The notes: generated from the sequence alone by a model not told the origin. A stretch of 64,000 nt of DNA from Rhodococcoides trifolii (GCF_014635345.1 NZ_BMCU01000001.1:124001-188000), one strand, 5' to 3'; shown: positions 49,345 to 59,500, numbered from the stretch's first letter. Program-made: numbers and translations.

Positions 49345-50328
49345 ATGTCGGGTGAAGCTGAGCGGGTTGTTTCACGTGAAACAGCCGAGTCGCAGGGAGG
49401 CGGGAAGAAGTCGCCGTCGTTCGCGTCCTACTCCCCCATCTCCGCCGACGACACCCCGATCGGAGCTGCAGCGCAGCGGGCGAGCCAGGTCCTCCACCCG
49501 CAAGGGACAACGCTGCCGAAGCTGAAGCAACGTCGCATCCTGACGATTGCCAATCAGAAGGGCGGCGTGGGTAAGACGACCACCGCGGTGAACATCGCGG
49601 CAGCGCTGGCCATCCAGGGGCTGACCGTTCTGGTCGTCGACCTCGATCCACAGGGGAACGCGAGTACGGCTCTCGGGGCGGATCATCAGTCGGGTACCCC
49701 GTCGAGCTACGAGCTACTGCTCGGTGAAGTTCAGGCGCGGGACGCGATCCAGCGCAGCGCACACAACGAGCGCCTGATGTGCATCCCCGCCACGATCGAC
49801 CTGGCCGGCGCCGAGATCGAACTGGTGTCGATGGTCGCGCGCGAGGGTCGGCTCAAGACTGCGTTGTCGGAGGAGGCGCTCGACGGGTTGGGTATCGATT
49901 TCGTGCTGATCGATTGCCCACCCTCGTTGGGCCTGCTGACCGTGAACGCGATGGTTGCCGCGACCGAGGTGTTCATACCTATTCAGTGCGAGTATTACGC
50001 GCTCGAGGGGGTGGGTCAGCTTCTACGCAACATCGACCTCGTGCAGGCGCACCTGAACCCCGAGCTGCACGTCTCGACCGTCATTCTCACAATGTACGAC
50101 GGCCGTACGAAACTGGCCGATCAGGTCGCCGAGGAAGTGCGCCGGCACTTCGGGGACGCCGTTCTCCGTGCCGTCATCCCTCGTAGCGTCAAGGTGTCGG
50201 AAGCTCCGGGATACGGTCAGACGGTGCTTGAATACGATCCTGGTTCACGTGGAGCAATGAGTTATCTCGACGCCGGTCGCGAGCTGGCGGCTCGATCCGG
50301 GCTCGCCGACACCACAACTCGGAAGTAG
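49345..50328 (+). CDS. parA: Chromosome partitioning ATPase ParA
   Basis: ParA drives segregation of ParB-parS complexes. The 327-residue protein has a disordered ~65-residue head, then the deviant Walker [19 protein letters not shown], the A' motif [14 protein letters not shown] and Walker [15 protein letters not shown]. The ATG at 49345 follows AAGGAGAA. A perfect parS lies within codons 8-13 (VVSRETA), so the head sequence is partly dictated by the DNA site. parB follows 7 bp later. Confidence 0.96.
   Translation: MSGEAERVVSRETAESQGGGKKSPSFASYSPISADDTPIGAAAQRASQVLHPQGTTLPKLKQRRILTIANQKGGVGKTTTAVNIAAALAIQGLTVLVVDLDPQGNASTALGADHQSGTPSSYELLLGEVQARDAIQRSAHNERLMCIPATIDLAGAEIELVSMVAREGRLKTALSEEALDGLGIDFVLIDCPPSLGLLTVNAMVAATEVFIPIQCEYYALEGVGQLLRNIDLVQAHLNPELHVSTVILTMYDGRTKLADQVAEEVRRHFGDAVLRAVIPRSVKVSEAPGYGQTVLEYDPGSRGAMSYLDAGRELAARSGLADTTTRK
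49368..49383. other. parS: Perfect parS centromere site inside parA
   Basis: TGTTTCACGTGAAACA matches the bacterial parS consensus exactly and is fully palindromic. It lies 24 bp into the parA coding sequence, about 4 kb from oriC. ParB nucleates here and spreads. Confidence 0.95.
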
Positions 50329-50335
50329 TGAGGAC

Positions 50336-51316
50336 ATGAGTCAGACCAAGAAGGGCGGCCTCGGCCGTGGCCTCGCTGCGCTGATCCCGACGTCGCCCGG
50401 ACCGGGCTCGGGGCTGGGGTCGGCCGCTGCCGATGTCGTCATCGGGCGTGACACGTCGAACTCGGCACCCATTCCCCCGCAGCCGGTGGAAGAACTGACG
50501 GAAGCCGGCGCGGTCTATCGCGAGATCGCACCGAGCAAGATCGAGCCCAACCCGAAGCAGCCGCGTCACGTGTTCGACGACGAGGCACTCGCCGAACTGG
50601 TGCACTCGATCCGCGAGTTCGGGCTGATGCAGCCGATCGTCGTCCGCGAGATCGCACCGGACAAGTACCAGTTGGTCATGGGCGAACGCCGGTGGCGGGC
50701 GAGCCAGGAGGCCGGTCTCGACGCCATCCCGGCCATCGTGCGCGAGACCGCGGACGACACACTCCTACGCGACGCGCTCCTCGAGAACATTCACCGGGTA
50801 CAGCTGAATCCTCTGGAAGAAGCGGCCGCGTATCAGCAGTTGCTCGAGGAATTCGGCGTCACGCACGAGGAACTGGCGACGCGGCTCGGACGCTCGCGTC
50901 CGGTCATCACCAATATGATTCGTCTGCTGAGACTCCCGATCCCGGTTCAGCGACGGGTCGCAGCCGGCGTGTTGTCTGCCGGGCACGCTCGAGCCTTGCT
51001 CTCCCTGAAGTCCGGCGCCGATGCGCAGGAGGCACTGGCCGCCCGAATCGTCGCCGAAGGGCTGTCGGTTCGGGCAACGGAGGAGGCGGTACTCCTCGCG
51101 GACCGTGACGACGATGGATCCCCCACACCCACTCCCCGGCGTAAGCCCATCCAGATGCCGGGCTTGCAAGACGTCGCGGAACGGCTGTCGGAGTCGTTCG
51201 ATACGCGAGTGACGGTGAGCTTGGGGAAGCGTAAGGGCAAAATTGTGGTCGAGTTCGGGTCGGTCGACGACCTTCAGCGCATCGTGGAGATGATGGAGCG
51301 CCAGAAGTCGATCTGA
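50336..51316 (+). CDS. parB: Chromosome partitioning protein ParB
   Basis: ParB is a CTP-dependent clamp that loads at parS. The 326-residue protein starts with the ParA-activating peptide ([14 protein letters not shown]), followed by the CTP-binding N-domain ([41 protein letters not shown]), the helix-turn-helix ([20 protein letters not shown]) and a C-terminal dimer domain ([20 protein letters not shown]). It forms an operon with parA. Confidence 0.96.
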   Translation: MSQTKKGGLGRGLAALIPTSPGPGSGLGSAAADVVIGRDTSNSAPIPPQPVEELTEAGAVYREIAPSKIEPNPKQPRHVFDDEALAELVHSIREFGLMQPIVVREIAPDKYQLVMGERRWRASQEAGLDAIPAIVRETADDTLLRDALLENIHRVQLNPLEEAAAYQQLLEEFGVTHEELATRLGRSRPVITNMIRLLRLPIPVQRRVAAGVLSAGHARALLSLKSGADAQEALAARIVAEGLSVRATEEAVLLADRDDDGSPTPTPRRKPIQMPGLQDVAERLSESFDTRVTVSLGKRKGKIVVEFGSVDDLQRIVEMMERQKSI

Positions 51317-51350
51317 CGTTTCTCGAGAAGGTACAGCCACCAGCGGACAT

Positions 51351-51367
51351 TTCGTCACTGTGACGAA
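51351..51367. repeat. 17-bp palindrome downstream of parB
   Basis: TTCGTCAC-t-GTGACGAA is a perfect dyad, 35 bp after the parB stop. It could be a small terminator (7-bp stem, 3-base loop) or an operator for the next gene. The rest of the 238-bp gap shows nothing clear. Confidence 0.45.
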
Positions 51368-51554
51368 GGTGGCGCAAGAATCGGTAAAACCGTTGCAGCA
51401 CAGCCTCTTTCGAGATCGATGCCGCACCTCGCACACCGGACACGCAGATCCCCTATTCTGTAACGGAACAGTAGCCACGGAGGCGAAAAATCCGGGGCGT
51501 CGGGACGGCCTGAGGCCGATCTGTGTCGAGTAGGGCTTGGAGGCTGGAAACGCT

Positions 51555-52253
51555 GTGTCGACGCTCGTCTCCACCCTCACCCTCGACAATTTCGAAACCC
51601 TACCGATTCACGATCGGAAATGCGTTTTCTGGACCATGGACCCGGCCGCTGTCGAGTCGTCGAAAGGTTTCGCCGATCCCGAGTTCGAGAAGGAAGCGTG
51701 GCTGTCGATGGTCATGCTCGAGTGGGGCCCGTGTGGACAGGTGGCGGTCCGAGACGGAGTTCCCGTCGGCTGCGCACTGTATGCGCCGCCGGACGTCGTC
51801 CCTCGAGTCGCGTCCTTCCCCACCGGCCCGGTGAGTCATGACGCCGTGTTACTGACGTCGGTACGCGCGGCCGCGGGCGCCGACGACCCTGCGTCGTTGC
51901 ACACGTCGTTGCTTCAAGCCGTGGTACGAGATCTCGTCAACCGAGGAGTGCGAGCGCTCGAGGCGTTCGGTGTTCGCCTGACGGAAGACGAGACCGACGC
52001 ACGGTTCGCCGCACCGACGTCGCCGCGTGACGCACCGTGCTCGGACGGCACCTGCATGGTCGAGTCCGATTTTCTCGAGAAGTTCGGTTTCGAGATCGTG
52101 GCACCACACCACCGGTTCCCGCGGCTGCGTCTCGAACTGGACAGAGACCACGGTTGGAAGGAAGACGTCGAGGCAGCACTCGAACGCCTGCTTGCCGCCG
52201 CCGAGCTCACCGTGACCGAAGCGGACGCTCGTGTTCCGGTGGGGGCCCGGTAG
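51555..52253 (+). CDS. Conserved actinobacterial protein (Rv3916c-like; GNAT-like)
   Basis: The 232-residue protein has a degenerate acetyltransferase look: LVSTLTLDNFETLPIHDRKC near the start, CGQVAVRDGVPVGCALYAPP as the central strand pair, VRAAAGADDPASLHTSLLQA, and a C-terminal LEKFGFEIVAPHHRFPRLRL, which resembles the last GNAT strands. No clear acetyl-CoA P-loop (Q/RxxGxG/A) is visible, so activity is doubtful. The position between parB and cwlM equals M. tuberculosis Rv3916c, of unknown function. The GTG at 51555 has GGAGG eleven bases upstream. Confidence 0.7.
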   Translation: MSTLVSTLTLDNFETLPIHDRKCVFWTMDPAAVESSKGFADPEFEKEAWLSMVMLEWGPCGQVAVRDGVPVGCALYAPPDVVPRVASFPTGPVSHDAVLLTSVRAAAGADDPASLHTSLLQAVVRDLVNRGVRALEAFGVRLTEDETDARFAAPTSPRDAPCSDGTCMVESDFLEKFGFEIVAPHHRFPRLRLELDRDHGWKEDVEAALERLLAAAELTVTEADARVPVGAR

Positions 52254-52262
52254 ACCCGGACG

Positions 52263-53450
52263 TCAGGACTGCGGTGCAGCCGCGAGCTCGTATGCGAGAA
52301 GTTCGGCGAACGTGAAGGTACCGGTCGGCTGATCGTCCTGGCCCAGGAGATACAGCCGCTTCACCGCCACGAGGATGGCCTCGGCGATCACGTCGCGGGA
52401 CCGTGGGTCGGTGAGAACCTCGGCGTCGGACTCGTTCGACAGGTAACCCACGTCGATCTGAATCGTCGGCATGTTGGTCATACGCAACAGGTCCCACGTT
52501 CGTCCGTGACTTCTGCAGTCCTGCAACGGTGTTCGCGCCACGATCTCACGCTGAACGTAGCCGGTGAGTACCTGGCCGATCAGTGACGCCGAGCCGTGGG
52601 AGTTGCCGAAGTGGAAGCTGGCCACACCACGTGCTTCGGGGCTGTTGTGGGTGCTGGAGCGGAGGGAGATCAACAGGTCGGCGCCGATGGTGTTGGCGAT
52701 CTCGGCACGCTCGGCATCGGTCGGGTTGCTGGACCGACTGCGCGAGAGGTAGGTCTCCATACCCGTTGCCGCCATGCGGCCTTCGAGCCGGCTGGCGAGA
52801 TCCCACAGGATCGATTCCTCGGTGACGCTGCCATCGGTCGCGGCGACCACAGCACCGATCTGGTCCCCACCGAGACCGGGGTCGATGACGATCCGTTTGC
52901 CGGTCAGTTGCGGTCCGGAGCGTCGCACCAACTCTTCTTCGCTGATCGCGTGCGGAGAGCCGCCCGTGACTCGGGCGCCGAGGAGTTCGAGAGAGCGCAA
53001 CGTCGCGGGCCCGCATATTCCGTCGGGTGAGAGTCCGATCTCACGCTGGAACGACGACAAACCGTCATGAGTCTGGGGGCCGAAGAAGCCGTCGACCCGC
53101 CCGTTGTAGAAGCCGAGGTCCTGCAGGCGCGTTTGAAGAGTGGCGACGTCATCGCCGTAGAGCGGAGCCGACAGTTGATAGATCAGTGTGCGGGCACCGA
53201 GCCGATACGAGGCCTCACGGATCGAGCGGTACGTTGCCGGGTCGACGACCCCGTCGACCAGAAGGCCGCGATGCTGCTGGAACGCCCGCACCGCTTGATC
53301 CATCCGTAGGTCGTACAGCGGATCCGGTTCGGTCCAGGGTGACTCGGTGCCGCCGTCTCCGTTCGGAACCGTCAGGTAGCCGAGTCCGACGAGTGTGTCC
53401 CGCAGTTCCGCGACGGCAGGTCCTCGATCGCCGCGACGGAGTGAATGCAT
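52263..53450 (-). CDS. cwlM: CwlM, non-catalytic amidase-fold regulator of MurA
   Basis: The 395-residue protein has two peptidoglycan-binding domains (VRAFQQHRGLLVDGVVDPATY and LQDLGFYNGRVDGFFGPQTH) and a C-terminal amidase_3 domain. The first zinc ligand is lost: IDPGLGG replaces the IDPGHGG of active amidases. There is no signal peptide. In mycobacteria cytosolic CwlM, phosphorylated by PknB near its C-terminus, activates MurA and is bound by FhaA; the matching tail DQPTGTFTFAELL is present here with three candidate threonines. I chose the ATG at 53450, which matches the family N-terminus; 53525 is a weaker option. Confidence 0.92.
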   Translation of the reverse strand: MHSLRRGDRGPAVAELRDTLVGLGYLTVPNGDGGTESPWTEPDPLYDLRMDQAVRAFQQHRGLLVDGVVDPATYRSIREASYRLGARTLIYQLSAPLYGDDVATLQTRLQDLGFYNGRVDGFFGPQTHDGLSSFQREIGLSPDGICGPATLRSLELLGARVTGGSPHAISEEELVRRSGPQLTGKRIVIDPGLGGDQIGAVVAATDGSVTEESILWDLASRLEGRMAATGMETYLSRSRSSNPTDAERAEIANTIGADLLISLRSSTHNSPEARGVASFHFGNSHGSASLIGQVLTGYVQREIVARTPLQDCRSHGRTWDLLRMTNMPTIQIDVGYLSNESDAEVLTDPRSRDVIAEAILVAVKRLYLLGQDDQPTGTFTFAELLAYELAAAPQS

Positions 53451-53571
53451 ACTCGCCAAACCCTTCCCCTCCGAGCGCCCTCCGCTCGGGCGCATTCGAC
53501 GATTGTCGCAGAAATTGTCCTCCATATGACAATCCCACGGCGATCGACGGTGAGTCAGGACAGACGGTGAC

Positions 53572-53907
53572 TCAGGACAGCACGGCGTCCAGTTCCTTGA
53601 GCAGAGCAGCCTTGCCCTTTGCTCCGACGATCTGCTTCACAGCCTTGCCATCTTGGAAGAGAATCATCGTAGGAATCGACATGACCTTGAAATCACGTGT
53701 GGCCTGCGGGTTCGCATCGATGTCGAGCTTGGCGATGGTGAGCTTGTCGGAATGCTCGGCCGCGATCTCTTCGAGGACCGGTCCGACCATCTTGCACGGA
53801 CCACACCACTCGGCCCAGAAGTCGACCAGAACGGGCTTCTCGCTGGCCAGAACGTCTTGGTCGAACGACGCATCGCTGATGGTGACGGTGTTCTTCTCGT
53901 CGGACAT
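53572..53907 (-). CDS. trxA: Thioredoxin
   Basis: The 111-residue protein is a standard cytosolic thioredoxin with the active site WAEWCGPCKM, the cis-proline segment SIPTMILF and the closing GAKGKAALLKEL. The ATG at 53907 has GAGGAG five bases upstream. It is 45 bp after trxB, which reduces it, and corresponds to M. tuberculosis trxC (Rv3914). Confidence 0.96.
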   Translation of the reverse strand: MSDEKNTVTISDASFDQDVLASEKPVLVDFWAEWCGPCKMVGPVLEEIAAEHSDKLTIAKLDIDANPQATRDFKVMSIPTMILFQDGKAVKQIVGAKGKAALLKELDAVLS

Positions 53908-53952
53908 GTGTGCTCCTCGTAGATAGGTAGTGCAGATCGGCGGGTGGGGTGG

Positions 53953-54942
53953 TCAGACGCTGACGGCGTCGACCGGTTCGTCGGCGTTGGACAGCGTGTT
54001 CTCGGTGATGTCACCCTTCTCGGCCAACCAGCGCTCGGCGTCGATGGATGCAGTGCAACCGGTACCGGCCGCGGTGATGGCCTGCTGGTAGACGTGGTCG
54101 ACCAGGTCGCCGGCCGCGAACACACCGTCGATGGAGGTGGCAGACGTGGGCGAGGAGACCTTCACGTAGCCGGCGTCGTCCAACTCGACCTGGCCGCGAA
54201 CGAGCTCGCTGCGCGGATCGTGCCCGATGGCGACGAAGACTCCGGTGACAGGAAGAACGCGGCTCTCACCGGTACGGGAATCCCTGATCGACAAGCCGGT
54301 CACGCTGGTCTCGCCTTGCACCTCGAGGACGTCGGCGTTGGTGACGAAGGTGATCTTCTCGTTCGCCTTCGCACGCTCGAGCATGATGCGCGATGCGCGG
54401 AATTCGTCGCGGCGGTGAACGATCGTGACGCTGCGCGCGAATCGAGTCAGGAACGTGGCCTCTTCCATGGCGGAGTCGCCACCACCGATCACGGCGATGT
54501 CCTGATCGCGGAAGAAGAAACCGTCGCATGTGGCGCACGCACTGACACCCCGGCCCAGGAGGGTCTCTTCGCCGGGCACGCCCAAGTAGCGAGCTGCTGC
54601 GCCCATGGCAAGAATGACGGTGCGAGCTGCGAACGTCTCGCCACCGACAGTGACCGTCTTGATGTCGCCGGTCAGCGAGAGCTCGTCGACATCTTCGGTG
54701 CGAATGTCGGCGCCGAAACGCTTGGCCTGCTCACGCATCTGCTCCATCAGGTCGGGTCCCATGATGCCGTCGCGGAAACCGGGAAAGTTCTCGACCTCGG
54801 TGGTGGTCATCAACGCTCCACCGAACTGGGTTCCTTCGAAGACTAACGGTGCGAGTTCGGCGCGTGCCGCGTACACCGCAGCTGTGTACCCGGCCGGACC
54901 GGATCCGACGATGATCAATTCGTGAACGTCTGGAGAAGTCAT
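53953..54942 (-). CDS. trxB: Thioredoxin reductase (NADPH)
   Basis: TrxB passes electrons from NADPH through FAD to thioredoxin. The 329-residue protein has the FAD motif [19 protein letters not shown], the redox site CATCDGFFF, the NADPH site [15 protein letters not shown] and the C-terminal FAD stretch [12 protein letters not shown] chose the ATG at 54942 (GGCGGAG upstream). A SigH/SigR-type promoter lies 50-75 bp upstream, so trxB-trxA is probably induced by disulfide stress. Confidence 0.96.
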   Translation of the reverse strand: MTSPDVHELIIVGSGPAGYTAAVYAARAELAPLVFEGTQFGGALMTTTEVENFPGFRDGIMGPDLMEQMREQAKRFGADIRTEDVDELSLTGDIKTVTVGGETFAARTVILAMGAAARYLGVPGEETLLGRGVSACATCDGFFFRDQDIAVIGGGDSAMEEATFLTRFARSVTIVHRRDEFRASRIMLERAKANEKITFVTNADVLEVQGETSVTGLSIRDSRTGESRVLPVTGVFVAIGHDPRSELVRGQVELDDAGYVKVSSPTSATSIDGVFAAGDLVDHVYQQAITAAGTGCTASIDAERWLAEKGDITENTLSNADEPVDAVSV

Positions 54943-54991
54943 CTCCGCCTTTCCAAAATAATTCCGAAAACAAAGGCCTTGTAGTGGCTTC

Positions 54992-55017
54992 AACAGTAGA
55001 TGACGCCGCGATGTTCC
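54992..55017 (-). promoter_or_regulatory. SigH/SigR-type promoter for trxB-trxA
   Basis: On the minus strand GGAACA (55017-55012) and GTT (54994-54992) are separated by 17 bp, matching the GGAAYA / GTT pattern of SigH/SigR thiol-stress promoters. A start site near 54985 would leave a leader of about 45 nt. The M. tuberculosis trxB2-trxC genes are known members of the SigH regulon. Confidence 0.7.
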
Positions 55018-55034
55018 AAGCCTCGAGAAAACCC

Positions 55035-55114
55035 CCACCGGCCTTCCCGCGAATCCACCGGCCGGCCTCCGGCCTTCCCGCAAATCCACCGGCCGGCCTC
55101 CGGCCTTCCCGCAG
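55035..55114. repeat. Three tandem copies of the dispersed GC-rich repeat
   Basis: Two full 31-bp units (55055-55085 and 55086-55114, the second incomplete at its edge) and one truncated unit (55035-55054, missing the inner ggcctccg) form an array based on accggccggcctccggcc. The units can form ggccgg/ccggcc hairpins. The array lies between the anti-sigma gene and the trxB promoter. Confidence 0.85.
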
Positions 55115-55117
55115 GAC

Positions 55118-55798
55118 CTAGCCGACGTCCTTACGGGACACGGTGTCGGGCGTTCCGGCTCCGCAGCCGTCGCCGACCGCCAGCGCGGTCAACGTCGGGG
55201 CCACCGGGCCCGGCACGATGAGAAGAGTGGCGCGTCGACCGTCGATCGTGACCGACGAACTACCGAGCAACGTGGCTGCGGGGTCTATTCCGTTGGCCTG
55301 CAGACATTCTCGTAAGACTCGAGGGTTCGCGAACGGGCCGTTGTCGTACCGGCCGATCGTGCCGGACACCAGGGTGCCCTCGATTCCGGTCGACGTCCCC
55401 TCGGCGAGTGCGGGCGGTGTGTCGGGTGCGGACGTCAACGTTCCGATACCGACCACCGCGGCGACGATCACCACTGCAGCGGCGGCCGCGAAGGAGAGCA
55501 TGGCGTGTGTGGAGGAGAACCGGCGCGACGACGGTCGCGCTCGCGTGAGCGTCGAATCCAGCCTGTCGCGTACCCAGACGGGCACCTCGGCACCGGCGTC
55601 GAGGTCACTGCCGCGCGCGGCGAGCAGGGACACGACGTCGTCGAGCGACTCGATCACCTCGCGCGAGGCCGGGTCGGCCCGCACCACCGGCCACAGACGA
55701 GCGGCCAGTTCGGGATCCAGGTTGCCGGCGTGCAGATCGGCCAGCAGCTCGTCCGAGAAGGGAGGCGCAGGGTCGGATGCGATCTCGCGATCGGTCAT
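55118..55798 (-). CDS. Anti-sigma-M factor, membrane protein
   Basis: The 226-residue protein has a cytoplasmic N-terminal half with helical segments ([20 protein letters not shown] and [18 protein letters not shown]), one membrane helix ([20 protein letters not shown], near residue 110) and an extracellular C-terminal domain with two cysteines. The gene directly follows sigM and corresponds to M. tuberculosis Rv3912, which binds and inhibits SigM. It lacks the HxxxCxxC zinc motif of ZAS-type anti-sigma factors, so it should not be a redox sensor of that kind. Confidence 0.82.
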   Translation of the reverse strand: MTDREIASDPAPPFSDELLADLHAGNLDPELAARLWPVVRADPASREVIESLDDVVSLLAARGSDLDAGAEVPVWVRDRLDSTLTRARPSSRRFSSTHAMLSFAAAAAVVIVAAVVGIGTLTSAPDTPPALAEGTSTGIEGTLVSGTIGRYDNGPFANPRVLRECLQANGIDPAATLLGSSSVTIDGRRATLLIVPGPVAPTLTALAVGDGCGAGTPDTVSRKDVG

Positions 55799-55856
55799 CT
55801 ACCCACCTCACCTTCCGCACCCGCCGTGTCCACTCACTCAGTTTGACGCCCCGCGG

Positions 55857-56435
55857 CTACGAACGGTTCCCGTGATCTTTCAACGACTTCAACTCCAACG
55901 CCAGTTTCTGTCGCCCTCGGGCGCACCGGCTCTTGATCGTCCCCACCGGAACGCCCAGTTTTTGAGCCGCCTCGGCCACGGTGAGGCCCTCCATGTCGAC
56001 CGCGACGATTGCGGCACGCTGCTCGTCGGGCAGCGCGAACAGGGCCTTCTCCACCACGATCTGCATCTCCACCTCCGCAGTCCGATTGCGGAGCTCCGGC
56101 GGTTCGTGACCGTCCTCGGCGAGGGGAATCGTGGGTCGGACGCGGTTGCGCCGGATTCGATCCAGGCAGGCGTTGACCACGATGCGGTGCAACCAGCTGC
56201 GCACGGCGGCGTCCGCGCGGAATGATCCCGCCGTGCGGTGGGCGGACAGCAGCGCTTCCTGCAGCGCGTCGGCAGCGTCCTCGGGTGAGTAACTGGATCT
56301 ACGCGCGGTCAGCCACAGGTGGTCGTAATGACGGCGCACGAGAACGCCGAATGCCGCGGCATCCCCCGCGATGTGCGCCGCCAGGAGTTCACCGTCCGTC
56401 GCGTGATCCCCGGCGACCCCCCGATTGAATCGCAC
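55857..56435 (-). CDS. sigM: ECF sigma factor SigM
   Basis: The 192-residue protein has ECF regions 2 (FGVLVRRHYDHLWLTARR, DAADALQEALLSAHRTAGSF, AVRSWLHRIVVNACLDRIRR) and 4 (LPDEQRAAIVAVDMEGLTVA, AAQKLGVPVGTIKSRCARGR). It would direct RNA polymerase to stress or surface-antigen genes, as SigM does in mycobacteria. The GTG start at 56435 has little Shine-Dalgarno. murJ lies 79 bp upstream and the anti-sigma gene 58 bp downstream. No clear GGGAAC autoregulatory promoter is seen in the 79-bp gap. Confidence 0.92.
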   Translation of the reverse strand: MRFNRGVAGDHATDGELLAAHIAGDAAAFGVLVRRHYDHLWLTARRSSYSPEDAADALQEALLSAHRTAGSFRADAAVRSWLHRIVVNACLDRIRRNRVRPTIPLAEDGHEPPELRNRTAEVEMQIVVEKALFALPDEQRAAIVAVDMEGLTVAEAAQKLGVPVGTIKSRCARGRQKLALELKSLKDHGNRS

Positions 56436-56514
56436 CCGCGGATGTTAACCGACGATCGGTCGGTTTCGTCGGCCGAAGAGGGCATCCGGTCGGTTGTGAC
56501 GGAACCCTGGTCGA

Positions 56515-59500
56515 TCAGTTGGTACCGGTCACTCCGACATCGGCGATCGTGGACCGGTTGTTGCCGTCCGCGGTGCTCAGATCGGTGATCCAGAACAGCA
56601 GGTGGTCGACGGGACCGTCGGGCCGAACGGCAATCTCGGTGAGGCCGTTCGTCAACGTGCCCGACCCGATGACCTGGGTCTGATCGAGTGTGGGCGAGGA
56701 ATCGCTGGCCGACCGAATCTCGACCACCGTTCCCGGTGACGGGGAATTGATGTAGACGCTGGAGATCGTGCTCGGGCTGTCGAGGGTCGTCAGCAGGCCC
56801 ACACCGTTCTTGAGCGACGGAAACGGCTGGAAGTACGAGTCGGTGTCCCAGACGGTCGACGGATTGTTGTCCAGCACGTTGTCGACGGTCCCCGGGTTGT
56901 CCGCGCTGCCCTGCGGCGAGAACACCTCGACGGACGCGATGGGGATCGGTGTGCTGGCCGGTGCGGCGGAGGGAGCAGCGGTGTCCCCGGGCGCCGCCGG
57001 CGCGGCGACGGTGGTGGTCAGTCCGAAGTTCTGCTGAGTCAGCGGAGCGTCGGAACTACCGCCGGTGAAGAAGTTGGCAATCCACCAGCCGAGAAGCCCG
57101 AGAATGACGACGACGACGGCGCCGAGGCCGACCATCGCCGCGATCATCAGGTTGGACTTCTTCTTCTCTGCCGCAGTATCTTCCGGATCGGCGAGGGCAT
57201 GGCCGGTCGAGCCGGGCGTGCGTTGTCCGAGACGAAGAGCAGGGATCATCTCGGTCTGCTCGTTGACCACCGCGGCCTGGCCGAGGATGTGTTGAACCGT
57301 TGCCGCCGTGCGGATTCCGGTGTTCTGCTCGAGGGCCCGAACCGCCACGGCGGAGATCTCGAACGGCACGTCCGGACGGATCGCACGTGGTTCCACGGGG
57401 GCACCGACGCTTGTTCGGTCGGCCAGGGCCATGCCGCCGACGGTGGCCGAGCCCTTGCCGGATGTGCCGTCGGGGCTCGGCGGTTCGCCGAGGGGCCAGC
57501 GGGCTGTGATCAGTGCGTAGAGCATCGCGCCGAGACCGCGCACGTCGGCACCGGGATCGGCGTCGCCCAGTGTGGCCGGGAAGGCAAGCACCGCATCGCC
57601 TTTGGTGCTGATGCGCACGCGGTCGGGATGATCGATCGACAGGGCGCCACCGCCACGATGCGCGGCTTCGGCCGCAGCGGCCAGTGACTTGATCGCGTTC
57701 GCGGCACCGATGGGCGACGGGACGGTCTCCGCCATCTCACGCAGGGAACGACCCCGTGTCCATTCGGCCACGACGATTCCACCGGAGCTACCTCGGACGA
57801 CGTCCAGCACGCGGGCGAGGCCCGGCGAATTGATGCGTCCGAGCCGCAGGGTGCGAGAGAGCACGGCCTGCGGGCCGTCGACGTTGCTGGGCGACTCTCC
57901 GCCGGCACGCTGGTCGGCGTCGACGAAGGTCAGTGCCACTTCGCGATCGAGTTTGACGTCGTGGGCCTGCCAGAACTTCAGTCCACGGGCGCCACCGTGC
58001 GGAGCGAGGAGGCGGTAGCGACCGCCGGCGACGGAGGCGCCGGGAATGAGCTGTGGGCCGCGCAACGGTGTGCGCGGGCTGTCGGCCCCGCCCATGGGTG
58101 GGAGCACGGGTGCGCCGGTAGGAATCATGCCGGTGTCGACGGGCGTTTCGCGGGCGACCTCGGCAGCCTCGTCTCGGTCTGCGGCCTCGTCCGGGGATGC
58201 TGCTGCCTCGGTGGTCGCTGCTTCCGTGACCTGACGCTCGTCGGTGTCGGTGGACACCCCACCGGGAGTCGTGTCGGCTCCGGTTTCGGAGGGGACGCGC
58301 CCCCCCGCAGCCTCGTCGTCGGTCAAAGCAGCTCCTTCACCTGTGTTCGGTGCGTCCGTGTCGATGTACGCAGGAAGGACCGTCGTCTCGGAATCGTCCG
58401 CCGGTCCGTTCCGCGGATTGTCCCAGTCGGAGGCACTCCGCCGGGCACCAGGGTACGGGAGTGCCGCCTCAGGGGGGACAGGAGTGGAGCCTGGTCGCGA
58501 GGGGCCTGAATCCGTGCGGATAACGGGTATCAGGTCGGTTTCGTCGAACATCGGATTCGGTTGTCGGCGACCGGCCTCCGGCCTGCCCGGTTGCCGGCGA
58601 CCGGCCTCGGGCAGCGGAGTACCGCGGCCGAGCTTGCGACTGACCGCCGCGACCACGGCCACGATCTCGGGAATGTGGGCGAAGTAGAGGATCGCGAACA
58701 CGATGAGCATCATCAGCGCGCCGTCGAACGCGACACGCAGGAGAGACCCGGCTCCGGACGTCAGGTTGCCGAGACCCAGCAGCCGATCGGCGCCGTACAT
58801 GACGGCTCCGGCGAAGACGGTGGCACCGAGCACCACTCCGACGGTCCGTTGGACGCCTGCGAGCTTGAGGTCGGCGAGACTGCGACGCAGCAGCATCCAT
58901 CCGATGACGGCGCCCGCGGTGTAGCCGAGACCGTTGGCCACACCGAGAAGGAGAACGACCTGACTGTCCTGCGTCGCGAGCACGGGGGCGAGGGAGGACA
59001 ACGCAATCTTCACCGAGGTGATGCCGATGACGATGTAGGTGGGGGTCCAGGCCTGCTCGCGGGCGTAGAAGACGCGGAGGTGAATGAGGACGAGCGAGTA
59101 CGGAATGAGGGTGAATGCCGAGTAGCTGACGGCCTCACCGAGGCGGCCGGCGTCGGATCCGAAGTTGCCGTAGCCGTAAAGGGCTTGGCCCACCTGAGGT
59201 CCGGCGACGGTGAGGAATCCGATGACGGGGATGAGCGCGAGCATGGTGAGGCGGGTCGCAACGGAAAGGTCGTCGACCACGGCGGGTGTGTCGTTCGCGG
59301 CGGCGTTGCGGCTCAGGCGAGGCATGATCGCGGTCAGCAGCGTCACTCCGAGCACGCCGTACGGGAGCTGCAAAAGCAACCACGCGTTGTTGTAGATGGC
59401 CGGTCCCGCGACGTCGGCGGTGGACGAGATGCGCGTTGCGAAGATCATGCCGACCTGGCTGATCATGACGTAGAGGACGATCGCGACGGCCATGCCGCCG

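Noticed and set aside
50242..50257. Third parS-like site (TGGTTCACGTGGAGCA) in parA
   Set aside because: It has three mismatches to the parS consensus and breaks the palindrome, so ParB loading is unlikely.
51555..52253. Confident GNAT acetyltransferase assignment
   Set aside because: Strand patterns resemble GNAT, but no acetyl-CoA-binding loop can be seen; kept as conserved unknown with a GNAT-like note.
55035..55114. Short repeat array as a possible CRISPR
   Set aside because: The units are directly abutting without unique spacers, GC-rich and palindromic, and no cas genes are present.
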